Shown: positions 35,497 to 48,115, counted from the stretch's first letter. The stretch is 64,000 nt of DNA from Xenopus tropicalis (GCF_000004195.4 NC_030684.2:67005392-67069391), one strand, 5' to 3'. Notes: generated from the sequence alone by a model not told the origin. Numbers and translations: made by a program.

Positions 35497-35835
35497 ATGC
35501 CCATGGTAATGAAGATGTGCCGTGGGTGACATCCCATATGTTATCACCTTTATAGGGGCTTCCTAATGCTCATTCCTCAGAAGTACAATAGAATGTGGAT
35601 AGCCAATCAGTTGATGACACAATATGTCATTGTTAAGACTGCAGTGTTTGTAATGGAAACATTGTAGCATGCAAGCACAATTGGTATTTCTCTGGAAACC
35701 CCAGAATTGTTTGGGAACAACACTAGATATAGTGTCTTTACTAATTCTTTACTAACAGATTTTTTATTTGCGTCAGGCACATTCTGCATTAAAACATGAA
35801 TAGTAATCATTTATGGGCAGAGTGCCTAATCTACT

Positions 35836-35935
35836 GAAGAAGGTTTTAAAATTTAAAGGAGAAGGAAAGGCTAAATCACTTGGGGCTGCCAAAATGTTAG
35901 GCACCCCCCAGTGATTGTAATCTTTACTTGGCTGG
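35836..35935. mobile_element. one arm of the TTAAAGGAGAAGGAAAGG MITE family
   Basis: TTTAAAGGAGAAGGAAAGGCT, CACTTGGGGCTGCCAAAATG and TAGGCACCCCCCAGTGATT match the arm of the element at 25430-25833. The opposite arm is missing, and the sequence that follows diverges. Confidence 0.75.
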
Positions 35936-36439
35936 TGTTCCATTAAAGAGAAAACTGCACTGGCTGGGCTGTATGTGAGCTAGCCATCCTTCTGTAAACC
36001 CAAGCTGTAAACCCAAAGTCTTTTTAATTAAGAATCCCAGCTGTCAGTCATATATTGCCTGCCCCACCTCTATGCCTTAGAGAAAGAGGTGGGGCAGACT
36101 ATAACTTTAGCTTTCCATTCAGCACTTCCTGCTCTTCTAACTTTACCCTTCCCTCTATTTGTGTAGCCAGTGCCTGGGCCTGGGCATCTGGTTCTCCTTT
36201 ATCACATAAACAAGATTTTTGCATGATGTAAAACTTTCCTTACTTACAGTGTCCAGTGTAAGTGAAGTTTATTTTGCTAAACTAACATTATAGAAATACA
36301 TTTGGAATTATTTCTTAGGGTGACAGGTCCCCTTTAACAAAAAAAAGCCAGCTTTTTTGCTCAGCTGCACAGTTGGATTTTTAAGAAAGAAGACAGAAGG
36401 AAGAGGAACAACATAGTGTGTGTGAATATTCTAAAAACC

Positions 36440-36565
36440 TTAGCTTGTATGCTTCACCGGGGCAGGGACTGATGTAAAATTGTTATGTATGTATATATAA
36501 GCTGTGTATAGCTCTACAGAATATGTCAGCATTGGATGGATTAGGATGGAGTTTGATTTTAAATA
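36440..36565 (+). mobile_element. decayed LINE-tail repeat (TGTAAGCT...GGGCAGGGAC family)
   Basis: TAGCTTGTATGCTTCACCGG, GGGCAGGGACTGATGTAAAA and GTATAGCTCTACAGAATATG are a weak match to the clearer copy at 62690-62897. Confidence 0.55.
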
Positions 36566-36794
36566 AATGTGTGGGGGGATTTTTAAAGGAGACAGACCCC
36601 CCACAATCACAATGTCTGCTTCTTCTGTAGTTACGCTACTGAATGTGAATTCTTACCAACATCTTAATTGGATTGACCCCAGCCACAATGGTAAGTTTAT
36701 AATATCCTGTGATTTAGACAGTGACCCTTCTGGTAATGGATATGAAAAGATAAAAAAAAGCATTTCTACCCTCAAAATCTTACTGTAAAGCAAT

Positions 36795-37090
36795 AAAGGG
36801 GCAGTTCACTTTTTAGATAACTTATGTATGTTTGCAATCTTGTCCTTAGCAGTTTTGCAATTGGTCTTCATTTTTTTATGTCTTATAGTTTCTGAATTTT
36901 TTCAAATAGTAGTCACTGACCTTGGCAGCTAAAAAAATATTGATCAGCAAAGCTACATTTTTATTGTTATTTTTGCAGTTTATTGCTGATTCTCCTATTC
37001 ATTTTTCAGTCTGTAATTCACTTCTTGGTTGCTATAGTAAATTTGACAATAGCAACCAAAATAGTACACTTGGTGATGCACTATTCTTCA
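36795..37090. mobile_element. arm of an abundant frog piggyBac-like MITE
   Basis: GGGGCAGTTCACTTTTTAGA, CAATTGGTCTTCATTTTTTT, GATTCTCCTATTCATTTTTC and GGTTGCTATAGTAAATTTGA follow the familiar order of this family's left arm. The right arm is absent. Confidence 0.65.
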
Positions 37091-38747
37091 AGCATTAAAG
37101 GAAATTAAGAAAAGTGGTTTCTAATAGTAGCAGATTACATTAATGAATAGTTATAAGTTACTATGTAATTTATGTAAAAGGAATTGAAATAATTGTTTTT
37201 AGTTTTTCAGAGCTTTAGTCACATGACTTTTCCACTAAATGCAAATCCTGCAAAAAGTGCTAGGGTTAGTTTGAATCCTGAACGAAATGCTGGATTTGTG
37301 CTGGATCCCTATTACAAAGGCATACTGTGCTGTGTTATATGAAGGAGGAAGCTGTACTTTAGCAGGTGTATGTCATGTTTCCTTTTTACTTAAACAAGCA
37401 GCATATACTTACTGGTGCACGGTAAACTGTAAACTATTTGATTGATGCCACGTGTCTGTAGAAGACGCTGAGTGGCATATAGAAAGTAGTCGCACATGCT
37501 GAGAGTTGCTGTCACTGTTATCTGATTTATTTACTGAATAACTCACGTCCATGGCCCTAAGCATATGCTGCAGTAGGCACAGCAGCCACAGTTTATTGAA
37601 GGCCTTTTACCATCTGTGACTTAAACGTCAAGTTAAAATAATCTCTAAGGTGCAAATCACTACCGGTACGACTTTCAAAATGCACACTCTCCAGTGAAAT
37701 GGTGGAAATCAATGTATATTAAATCACTGTTTAACTATCCCTCTAAAATGAAAAATAAAACACAGAAGTTTATACAGTATCTGCATTTAGACATCTAAAA
37801 AAGCCATGTGCAGTATGTTTGCCACTAAAATTTCACTAAATGTTGCAAACTACTACAGGTGATAACCTTTTTTTTATTAGGAGGCACTTTGTCCGAACAA
37901 CATCACCAGCAATAAATTGCATTGCAAGAAAAATTGAAATAACAGTATTGAAGGGAAACTTACTTTACTGTAAACCTGATTTATCATCTTCATGACCAAT
38001 ATCCTAGGAATTACACTTTTTCTTTTCAAAATGCCCTGTTTTTGGTGCTACAGTGGCCTAAATATCTAGGACCAAGTCACTAAAGAGTGCTGAGAAACCA
38101 TGATATTTGGGCCACTGAAGTGCTAAGATTATGTTGTTTTGATTAATGATATAAGAGGCCCCTAGGCCCCTTCTAGGCTACTCCCACTCCCAATTATAGA
38201 AATATACAGCAATTAACTTCCAAAATAACTATTAGTAATAATAATTATTATTATAAGGTGGTAGGCAGGAAAGTTATATATGCAAGTTATGGTAGTCATT
38301 GGATGGATCATTCAAATATATGTATCTGAGTTCTGGGGTACAGCCCAGTGGTAGTGGTGGTATATATCAGCAGGACCTTATTTGTATCCCGAATACCAGT
38401 ATGCTTTGCCAGTCATAGAGAAGCTCAGGTCTCTTCAATAACAAAGAGCCAGATGTAAAAAATACAAAAAGTAACAAATAAAAAAAAACATAGATATTTC
38501 TTTATTTAAACTATAGGTTAAAAGTAATTCAAGAAAAAATATGCAGAAGCCCTATTAATTTATCTCATGTTAAAAAGAGGTGTATACTGACTCTTTAAGT
38601 GACTTGCCAGGATCACAAAAGGTTTGGAGGAAAGCCATGCAGACAGTGCCCTGGCTGGGAATGAAACTAGGAATATAGCAATACAAGGAAGTAATGCTAA
38701 CCACTGCACCACCATACTGTCCACATGTTAATGATAGAGTACTGGTT

Positions 38748-38786
38748 TACTGGAAAAATGCACTGGAAAAATGCACTGGAAAAATG
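38748..38786. repeat. tandem repeat, 13 bp x 3
   Basis: Three successive copies of CACTGGAAAAATG, the first with TA for CA at its start, next to a SINE-like fragment. Confidence 0.85.
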
Positions 38787-39254
38787 TTTGCATTCTCACA
38801 ATAACCGCTTTAAGCAGAACTAGGAAATATAATTTCAATTTATAAAGAAATCCCTGCATTGTTCATTTAACGCTTATATGTAACTTTTTATTAAAATCAA
38901 AAACTTTCTACTGTAGAAGGTCTTCGGTAAACTTTGCCCACGGGCTATTTAGTATCAAACTGTACATACAAAAACAAAGATAAAAATAGTTACAGCATGG
39001 AATGATTGCACGTCTGTTTTTCAGGATACACTGTAATGTTCTCAAGGGAGAATCCTATTTCACTCATGGTTCCAAAGCCTGTCCCAACACACTGGACAAC
39101 ATTCCTAACTAAGTAAAACGTATCAAGTGCAGGGAGACAAGCATGCAAGTGCATGGGTAATTCATAATTTTTAACTTTCCCTTTACTTGGAGAAAAAAAT
39201 TTGGACCTTTACATTTCTACCACTGAAGTACTATATTTCTAAATGTTCTGGAAC

Positions 39255-39530
39255 TGTAAGGGTTGAGCTCTAAAACTAGAAGGGGGAAAAATCCGGTGGG
39301 CCCCTGCGGCCTAGACCTGACCCCACAAGGCGCTCCCCCAAGCCGCCTGTCTACCTCCCACAACATGCTGAAAGTAAGTTTAATTTACGTGCGCTTAGCA
39401 AAGGGGGCAGGCGTGGGGACCCCTGCAGGGGAGAGGGTATGGAGGCTGCAGCGGGGGCTCATTGGAGGGGTGTAGGGGCCCCTGAGGCTGTAGCCCCGGT
39501 GGGCCCTGCACCCGACAGTCCAACCCTGTG
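39255..39530. mobile_element. GC-rich hAT-like repeat
   Basis: A GC-rich island with CCGGTGGGCCCCTGCGGCC at the left and CCCGGTGGGCCCTGCACCC, then GACAGTCCAACCCTG, at the right. The last block is a variant of the CCAGTCCGACACTG end of the hAT MITE at 11519. No target duplication was read. The plus-strand open frame through it is not protein-like. Confidence 0.55.
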
Positions 39531-40419
39531 CAGGCCTAAAAAATTCTAACCAATTTCCAACTAATGGTCCAGAAATTTGCTTAATACTACGAACAGCTTG
39601 ATACTTCTACAGTATTTCGCTCTACGGAACAACTGTACCCACCCTCACCTATACTGTAGGTCTAGGGCACTTCTAGATCATGTCAAAGATCTACTAGATC
39701 CACACTATTTACCTGTTATAGAACATGGAATATATCACACAAACTTTTCAACTCCACCACATATATCCCCTAAACCTTCTATGTGGCAGAACTCCTCAAC
39801 CTGGATTTGATTTTTTTTACCATGGCAAGGGATTTAATATCTCGTCAAATAGCTAACTCAGCCTTAGATAGATAGCTATCTTGCCTAGAAATGTAAATCA
39901 CATCAACCCCCTGATCTTTAACTTAGACAAGCATTTAGTACACAGTTCTACACTAACCCTTACCTGAATAGATCCTATATTTCACCATACAAAGAAAACT
40001 TGTACCTAGACTTTACCCTGTAACCCTTAGGCCTAAACCATATGAATATGGCTCCTGATCATACCAGAACCAGCAGTATCAGAATAGGAGGGAGCCACCC
40101 ATAATTGTTATAGCTTCCTGATTGCATCCTGAGACAGATTATTCCACTATAAATCATGCATTAACTATATATACCCCCAACCACACTTAAGCCAATGAGA
40201 AGGAAGTCTGAAGACACATGTCCTAGCTTAACATCCAACACTTTTTAAACTACTACCCTCAGTATCCCGACAACATGCTTTCCCATCCAACTAGCTCCTC
40301 AATATAACAGAATGCACCTACCTTTCATATGTACCTCTCAACCTTGGTCTTGGTTCCTTGGTCTTGGTTTCAAAAATCAGCCAAAAACACTACTTTTTAA
40401 AGCACAATCCTTCTATATT

Positions 40420-40565
40420 TAGGTGAGTACAATTCATTGGCACCCTATGATTAAGTGCTGGGTAAGCATGAAATGCGTTAGGCTGTGTACATGGGGTTTA
40501 AAATTTTTAATGGATTGTAATAAAGTTAAATTTTTTAACAATAGCATTGGTGCAGATTTATATTG
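40420..40565 (+). mobile_element. probable Penelope-like 3' end with hammerhead-like hairpin
   Basis: The sequence AAGTGCTGGGTAAGCATGAA, then ATGCGTTAGGCTGTG, is followed by AATAAAGTTAAATTTTTT and ACCATTGG-like text. This matches a family of amphibian tails with an AAACGCGTTAGG signature. The 5-bp stem GTGCT/AGCAT followed by GAAA resembles stem II and the GAAA box of a hammerhead ribozyme, but the CUGAUGA box is altered (CTATGATTAA). Assignment to Penelope is by memory of similar tails. Confidence 0.5.
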
Positions 40566-42523
40566 AATGGCCATTTTTTCTCTGTGGCCACTAGAGGTTT
40601 TTTGCACCACTGCATTATGTGGATTTACAGTGTGGATAATATAAATGACTATCCCAATGATTGACCTTGATTAAGTGATCAATATTGTTTTTCACACAAT
40701 ATGTTGCCTTTAAATGTAATTGTGTAGCATCTCCACTAACTTTATATTAGGTTTCAGAAAAAAAAGAAGGAAAGTGGGGAAAAAGACAACTTGTGATTAT
40801 TATTTCATTTCAAAATTGCAGTGTTTTCCTGTTTTCACTATTTTGATTCCAGACTTGGTCTATTAACTTAGGCCCATGTTCTATTCTCTTCACTTTTTAG
40901 ACTTGTTTGGTTAATTTTCTGCTGAGTCTTCTTCCCTATTTGATTTTATTTTTCCATGTTTAATTTTTGGATTTAGACAACCTTACAAGCATTATGTAAG
41001 TCCAAGAGGCTACTTTAGGGGTTGAAGGGAAAAGCTGATGTACTGTATAGTTTTCCGTAACAACTGGACACCAAATTACCCCCCAAAAAGTGGTTCTTAT
41101 GTCTGTCAAGTATTGACTGTAATATGTTAAATCAAATTCATACATTGCAGTAAAAAAGTTATTGTTTAGCACTCTACACTACCTTCAAACTTCACTACAT
41201 TTTTAAATAGCGTTTTACCTATTTTAATTTCTTAGCAGTTATTATGTACTTTGGAAAAAACTGTCAGCAGTGTAATTCAGTGTCATACACAAGACATAAT
41301 TTGTTAAATTCAGTCTATAATTCACTTTTATATAATCTATCAATTTTTTTTGTGACACAAGTCACAGTAATTTGCCAGATATAGGATTATGGCATTTGGT
41401 TTCCTGTAAGGCAGCTGGTCCATTTCTTGCTTGTTCTGGCAGCTGATCAAAAATGTAGTCAATGCCTCATCACCTAAAACAGCAACGGCATGCACTGATG
41501 TTAAGCATACACAATTTACTGATCTGCCTTCCAAAAGCTTTTTATGTGATCTACAGTTAAATAGAAGACTGACATCATATATAGGCCTTCTCAAAATCAA
41601 TTTCTAAATAAATATGTTTACTGTGATATTAAGCACAGGCTGACCCTCGGAGGTAGAATTCAGCTATATCTATAACATGCATTTTCGCATATTAGGAACA
41701 GTAATTAAAACACAAGTGTGTCTTTAATGATAGCATTACATCTTTGACTTTCATGTGCTGTGTTTTTTCCTTGTGCTTGTATATGTCAGTTTTTTCCTTT
41801 ATATTTGTAAAGTCCCAATTACCAGTTTACTCAAAAGCATATTGATCATCTGTGTTTTGAGCATTCTATGCCAAAATGTTGTTTTTGTAGAGAATAACAG
41901 AGAATATTAGGATAAATGTCAGTGTATTCCCTTGGAGAAGAACAAAAGGCTCTCGCCTACAATGGTTTCATTGGGCATATTAGACAATAGATTCTGTATT
42001 TATCAGGGTTTAAGATAATTGGATTTATTTTCTCCAGGAGAGTAATTTTGTGGGGGTGGGCATTGACCCATAAGAGCCAAGACTACTGTGGTAGTGCTCC
42101 AAGTTAGGTTTTAGTTTAGTTTTGAAAAAGCCATCGGAGTGTTCCTCACAGGAGACTTTAGGTATGGGATTACAGAAGTAAGGAGCTCTCTGCCAAAAGC
42201 TACTTTTTAAATTAAGATTGCAAAACATTTTATCTTTTTTAGCATTCACTGCAGGTTCAGTGCAGGAGATCAAAGGGAAATGAGGGACTTTTCAGAAATA
42301 ATCTGGGACTGTGGACTGAGCTGTCAAAATCGTGACTGTCTCGTGAAAATTTGGGACAGTTGGGAGGTATGCGTTTGGCAGCGCTAGATCCAAAAGTGTT
42401 GCATGGGGAGAGGCACATAGGCATACCCACCCCTATCTTATCCGTCATTTGCACGGAGTGGAAGAAGGCACAGCCCACATCAGGACCCTGTATTTAATGT
42501 CTTCCCAGAGGCAGGCTGTAAGG

Positions 42524-42665
42524 CAGTGGTTCTCAACCTGTCGGTCGGGACCCCTTTGGGGGTCGTCTAAGACCATCGGAAAACACATATTTTATGGTTG
42601 GGGGTCACCACAGCATGAGGAACTGTATTTAATAGTCGCGGCATTAGGAAGGTTGAGAACCACTG
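42524..42665. mobile_element. SPIN-like hAT MITE with perfect 8-bp target duplication
   Basis: A 142-bp element from CAGTGGTTCTCAACCTG to GGTTGAGAACCACTG, flanked by CTGTAAGG at 42516-42523 and 42666-42673. Internal blocks AAGACCATCGGAAAACACAT, TTGGGGGTCACCACAGCATG and TCGCGGCATTAGGAAGG match what I remember of the SPIN (Space Invader) hAT family, including the order of blocks, with an internal deletion. SPIN is known from frogs, lizards and several mammals. Confidence 0.85.
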
Positions 42666-42965
42666 CTGTAAGGGGTGCAGGTTTGTTTAATGAGCACAAA
42701 GGGGTGTGCTCTTGCACTTACTTCCCCTGGCTTGTAAATAGGCCTTCATGTATTTTTATGAGAAACAAAAGTCTATTCAACCTTTTTTTATTATTTCCTA
42801 TGCTGGATGGCAAATCCTTAATGCAGTTTACATATAATATTTAGGCATGACTAACTCCATCTTGTAGGATGCAATTTGTTGATCTGGTGACAGCTGAAGG
42901 TATCTCGTGTGTAGTTTAGCCCAAAGCCCAAAGTTCTATGAACCCCTGCACTCTGTACTACATTT

Positions 42966-43334
42966 TTAAAGAGATACTGACACCAGAAATTAAACCTTTT
43001 TTTACATCTATCATAACATTGTCTTTGCATGACCTTCACTTTTGCCATAAAAGTATTTGCCCAATGCTTTTATATTACCTGTCTGATTCTCCATGTTCCC
43101 CTATAAGGGGGCTGCCATATTTGTCCAGCAGGAGGCCGTTAGCTTTAGAAGCTATAACTGACAGGCTGAGAAGGGACAGTCAGGTTGACAAAACAGTCAG
43201 GTTTAGGGACTTCAAGTAACAATTACTTACAAAAGCAAATCTCTCAGCGAAAATCAATCAAGATGACCTATAGGCAACTTTTTATGTACATTCATATTTT
43301 GAGGAGTCGTTTTTTAGTGTCAGTGTCACTTTAA
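42966..43334. mobile_element. TTAA-flanked MITE, GAGATACTGACACC family
   Basis: TTAAAGAGATACTGACACCA to TTAGTGTCAGTGTCACTTTAA, with TTAA at 42966-42969 and 43331-43334. The arms are imperfect. The plus-strand open frame within it is incidental. Confidence 0.82.
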
Positions 43335-45417
43335 AATGGAGTTAATTACATTTAGTGTGCAGACAGATGATAGACGTTACAGTACTATCCACTGTCAAAT
43401 GAACAAAAGGAATAAGGGAGAGGATATAAATATGTATAAAAATATTACAGATAAGTGCCCTGTTACTGGCTGCCTAAACTGAAAATGTCAGTGCCAGTGT
43501 AGCCTTATTAAGAGCAACGAGTAATAGCTCCAGTGCTTATTTTTATCCTTTCCAGCAGTAAAACAGCCATACAGTATTATCTCAGGTCTCTATCAAGTTT
43601 AAGGCTGGAATTCCTAATGTTTATGTTTAAGTAGTACGCAGGGCTGCCTGCAGAAAAGTCAAATATTGTCTCTTGAGCAATCACAGCATTCTCTGCTTTA
43701 CTTTGAGAGAGATCAGCTTTGGTAATAGAAAGAATTTATTAGCCATTTTGGTGAGTACTGAAGCAGAGAGCATAATGGCTTTGCATTTTGTTTAATCGCA
43801 AAGGGAAGATATTTCATTCGCGTTCAGAAAAGTTGACGTAAAATGCTCTCATTTCGGGTAGATATTGCCTTTCTCATGGGTTTTCTGGAATATATCCTGA
43901 GACAGCATCAATAATTTAGCCTGATATGCTTGAAATCATACACTGAGAGTTAAAAGAGGGACAATATTAGGAATAAACTCAGCCATAAATTCTGTTAAAT
44001 AAAACAAGAATGTGTTAAAGTCACTGTGGCTGAGGAAATAATCACTAATGATACAGATATGGGGCCTATTATCCAAAAAACCTTTATCCAGAAAGTTTTA
44101 AAATATTGCAGTCATTTCCCACAGTGTCCTATTTAAACAAACAGCTTTTCAGTGTTGCCTCTTTACTTCTATGGCAGTAGCTTGTACAGTGGCATTTCTA
44201 TGCCACCCGCCGTCACCCAGTGGGGCCCCATCGCTAGTGCAGAAAGTACTTTTGCACTCTCAGAACTAAAAAAGCTAAATTTCTGTTTTAAAAAAAACTC
44301 TTAAAAATACCAGAGGTGCCACCCCTGGAAAGAGGCTGCTTACTCCCACCAGAGGTAGGAGCAACCCTGAGCTTGTAGCTGATGTTAGCTAAGCTAGCAA
44401 GTTTCATTTGTAACAAAATAATAGGTCTTTAGCTAAATTAAAAATGATTATTTAAAATGTTAGCACTATTGCTAAGTACTAAAATGTATGCAAAATTACT
44501 GTGTGTATTAAGGCTATCACAAGAAATTTCAGTAGCTCTTTCTAATCTGTGGTACACGCCAATTCACGCATTTGGCCTGTTTGATGAATTGTGCACTACG
44601 TTAATGGACCCTCAGGGCAAATGTATGAAAATTTATGATTGTGATTTGAGAAATCATGGCAAAAGATTTCCCTGCATTTCATTGCATATGGGCTATAGGG
44701 TATTTTGCACAGAGCAGACAAGGTATTTTGCCATATTTGGGCAGATGTGTGACCCAGTTATGTAACAGGACACAATTGTCATGATTTACCCACAATGCAG
44801 CATTTCCCTCATATTTTAGCATAACATTTGTGAGAGGGCCATGCATCTGATGCAGTTGCACCTGATACTGATGCATTAAAATAAGCACACTTCATCATGT
44901 CACTTCCAAAATTATAATTTTTTAGGCACAGGTTTGCTGCGTCCATTAACAAAGCCCCATGTGGGAACACTGGAACTATCACCACCTGTGGAGATTGCAG
45001 TTGTTCCGGGGTTCAGCTGCATGAACAGACACTCTGTGCTCGATCTAGAAAAGATAGGATGGATGGAGCGGCCCAGAGCAAAACTATAGGGAAGTATAAG
45101 GAGCAGCAAGTACCTTAATAAGATTCTTTTGCGCAACAACCACATTTGAATTTGTGCAACTGTGGATTTTCACTGTAATAGAGCCCTTATGCCTCTGCTG
45201 CTTTAATGCTTACTACAGTATTTAGTTTGCTAATTAGGCTGTATATCCTACTTCAGTTAAGCAACACAATCGAGTTATATAGTCCAACATAGAGAAAACC
45301 AAAGAGACCACTTATGTCCACAACCACATCTATTTATTTAATACAGGGAATGTTGGTACCTTATTTGTTTTACTGGATAGCTGTTAGATTTGAAAACTCT
45401 ATTTGCTTTATACTTAA

Positions 45418-45632
45418 GGGCTCTGGCACACGGGGAGATTAGTCGCCCGGGACAAATCTCCCTGTTCGCGGGAGAAGGCAACTTCCGCGATTTCACTGAA
45501 ATCGCGCCGCTGCGTATGCCATCTCCCTGGCGATTTACATTTTCGCTGGTGGGATGGCAATCCAGGGAGATTAGTCGCCCACAAACAGGGAGATTTGTCG
45601 CGGGCGACTAATCTCCCCGTGTGCCAGAGCCC
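45418..45632. mobile_element. Harbinger-like palindromic MITE
   Basis: A 215-bp copy of the family at 16648-16964, GGGCTCTGGCACACGGGGAG to GTGTGCCAGAGCCC, with TAA at 45415-45417 and 45633-45635. It is shorter than the full copy because one of the two central arms is missing. Confidence 0.88.
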
Positions 45633-46977
45633 TAAAAGAGCAAATGTTCTCTGTCCAACAGAAACCAAATAACAGAAGATATCAGGTAACTTCCTCACAG
45701 ATACAGCTGCACAAATAGATAACTTCTATCCCTAATGATTCCTTGATGATTATGAGATGTTGCTTTGGTATAATTAGACACAAGTTATGGATCTCAGTAA
45801 TGCATTGCTTTTGTTCTTAATGAGAATTTTGGGACTAAAATCGCTAAACATAGTTCTTCAAATTTTGTACATAGTCTAATTTTCATTCCATAAAAGATAA
45901 CGGAGCCTGATTTATGTGAGAGAGATATTTATTTGGAAGCTTTCTTTGATCATAACAAAATGCTCTAGAATTTCACATTTAGAAAATGGATCTTTCCTTT
46001 CTAGTTATAGCAAAATGACAATTATCTGGAGAGCTACATGTTTCCTATTTGATACTGATTGTTTAAAAGTGAGATATGTCCAGATAGGCTAAATCCAGAA
46101 ACAGTGATTTTTTTCTTGGTTTCTGCAAATTACTCTTTTACTTTACAGTTACATTTAAGTGCTAATTGAAAAGCAGACAGTCCCTGTCCCATGGAGCTTA
46201 CAATCTATGTAAGTGGGTGACTTACAGACATAAATTGGTGTAACACAATGCCATGATTTGTAGCATTCCCTCACAGCAACAAAAATTGTTCATTTGTTGA
46301 CTAAAGCACACAATTAAAATTATTCTGTTTTCTGTAATAATATTACTTGATGGTAACTAAACTACATGAATCCAGATTGGTGGCAAAACAATCCTTTTGG
46401 GTTTATTTAAAGATTTTTAGCAGACAGATCCAGGTTACCAAAAAAAAACATTACCTGGAAATCCGCAGCATTTTAACCTACTCGACTCTGGTTACTATGA
46501 TGCCTGCAACCTGTCCCTTGTATGTACATTCACACCCCACATACATGGATTTGTAATCAAATAAACTTATTGTGATGAACTTCTGATTACTAATATTTTA
46601 CCCCTACTGTCCCAATGGGGAGTGGTGTAAAAATGTAGTGTTACCAAGACAACCAGTTACCATAGCAACCCGTTTCAGCCCTATTTAAGTATTTACTGAC
46701 CAAGTTTTCTTGATTATGAGTCTATTTCAACAAACGGGGCTCATGTGAACAGAACTGTGTTGATACAAGCTTGTTACTTTCTCGGCTCACCCCTGACAGC
46801 TAGCTACAGTAGTGTGTTAATTTGATACTTTTGTTTCTGTTTAAGCTGCTGCTTAGACATTTTGATTACTTGCTTGTGCTTATTATTATTTCTCTTGTGT
46901 TTTTGCTTTTTGTTTTTATTGCATGTTTTCAGTTGTTTTATTGGTTTATCGCTGGTATCCTGTCTCTGGCGACGTAT

Positions 46978-47170
46978 GATGACGTCATCTCCATTTTTTA
47001 GACATTGTGTTTGTTGTATTCACCACTTTTATAAAGGCTAGAGTACTAGCCGAAACGTTAGTCTCCTCTTTAATAAAAAATAATTTGTTTATATAAGTCC
47101 TGTGAGTGCTGACCCTCTCTCAAGCACCCTCAACATTATTTGGACCTGCACCCAGGCATCAGCAACTTAT
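46978..47170 (+). mobile_element. probable Penelope-like 3' end with hammerhead-like hairpin
   Basis: It contains a 12-bp palindrome GATGACGTCATC (46978-46989), then a perfect 6-bp stem with 4-base loop (GGCTAG AGTA CTAGCC, 47036-47051) directly followed by GAAACG, then TTTAATAAAAAATAATTTG and GTGAGTGCTGACCC. The layout stem - GAAAC matches stem II and the GAAA box of hammerhead ribozymes found in Penelope-like elements. The preceding core is TTATAAA rather than CUGAUGA, so catalysis is doubtful. Confidence 0.5.
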
Positions 47171-47201
47171 CTATACGTGAGTGCCGGCATTTACTTGGAA
47201 G

Positions 47202-47202
<1 letters not shown>

Positions 47203-47234
<32 letters not shown>
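47203..47234. repeat. (GATA)n microsatellite
   Basis: Eight near-perfect GATA units, immediately after the Penelope-like tail. Confidence 0.92.
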
Positions 47235-47237
<3 letters not shown>

Positions 47238-47759
47238 CTAGTGTATATTGGTGCACACCGGGAATCATTTAAAACATAACTTTTATTAAATAGTTAATAC
47301 ATTACAGATCAGGCCAATGACCGACTTTGTTAGTAGTAATCTTGACATTCTAGTTCAGCAACATTTAGATGCCTCAGTCCTAAACTAACTGAATGATATA
47401 TATGTATCAGAGTGAAAATAGCATAAAATAGAATAACATGAAGGACGCTTTGACTCCCTGCAGCTAAGGGGAGACTAGTACACAATCACAGGGGCAGCTC
47501 ATTAGGCAGCCATGCTTCAGCACAATGCAAGGGCACCCAAAGGCAGCCTGGGAGAGAAAGTGTATTGACTGTGGCTCTGCACTTGCACAGGTTCTGCACA
47601 GCCTAGAGGGAAAACAAAATGCTGGAAGAGAGTTTGCAAAAGTTGTTTTTCTGTTTACATCCAGTACTTAGATCTCCCAATGTGGCTTTGTATGTTTATG
47701 AGTATGTGCATCATTAACAGAGCTCATGTACTAATATCATGTCTGCTATGACATCTTTT

Positions 47760-48115
47760 CACCCCACTGGGTCTGGAACACTGTCTCGTGCACCATAGGA
47801 TTTTATTGGTGTGCCATGACTGCCATGGAATGTGTTATATTGAATTCTCGCAGATGCCAGTTGTCCATGCCTGCTCTGTGTTTACAAGCTGCTGCTGAAC
47901 TCCTAAACTTGGCATTTGCCTCAGTCTTGACTCTTGTTTGATTCTGCTTGCCCTGACGTTTGCTTGAACTCTGGCAAAGTACTCTGCTTTACTCCTAGGT
48001 ACATTGCTTTTGGACTTTTTGTCTGTCTGCCTGAACCTAATAAAGTAGCATCCTATTTTTCAGTACCTGTCCTGCTTGTACCCTGGTTCCTACTTCCTCC
48101 TCAGCCTACACATCC
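47760..48115 (+). mobile_element. possible Gypsy-type LTR fragment
   Basis: CT-rich text with TGACTCTTG, TTGCCCTGACGTTTGCTTGA and TGTCTGCCTGAACCTAATAA, then AGTACCTGTCCTGCTTGTAC, resembles the R-U5 part of frog Gypsy LTRs, including an AATAAA signal (48039-48044). I see no matching second LTR, primer-binding site or reading frame, so at most this is a solo or partial LTR. Confidence 0.4.

Noticed and set aside
42449..42844. 131-codon plus-strand frame, the second longest in the window
   Set aside because: Its middle third is the SPIN-like hAT element, and the rest has no homology I recognise.
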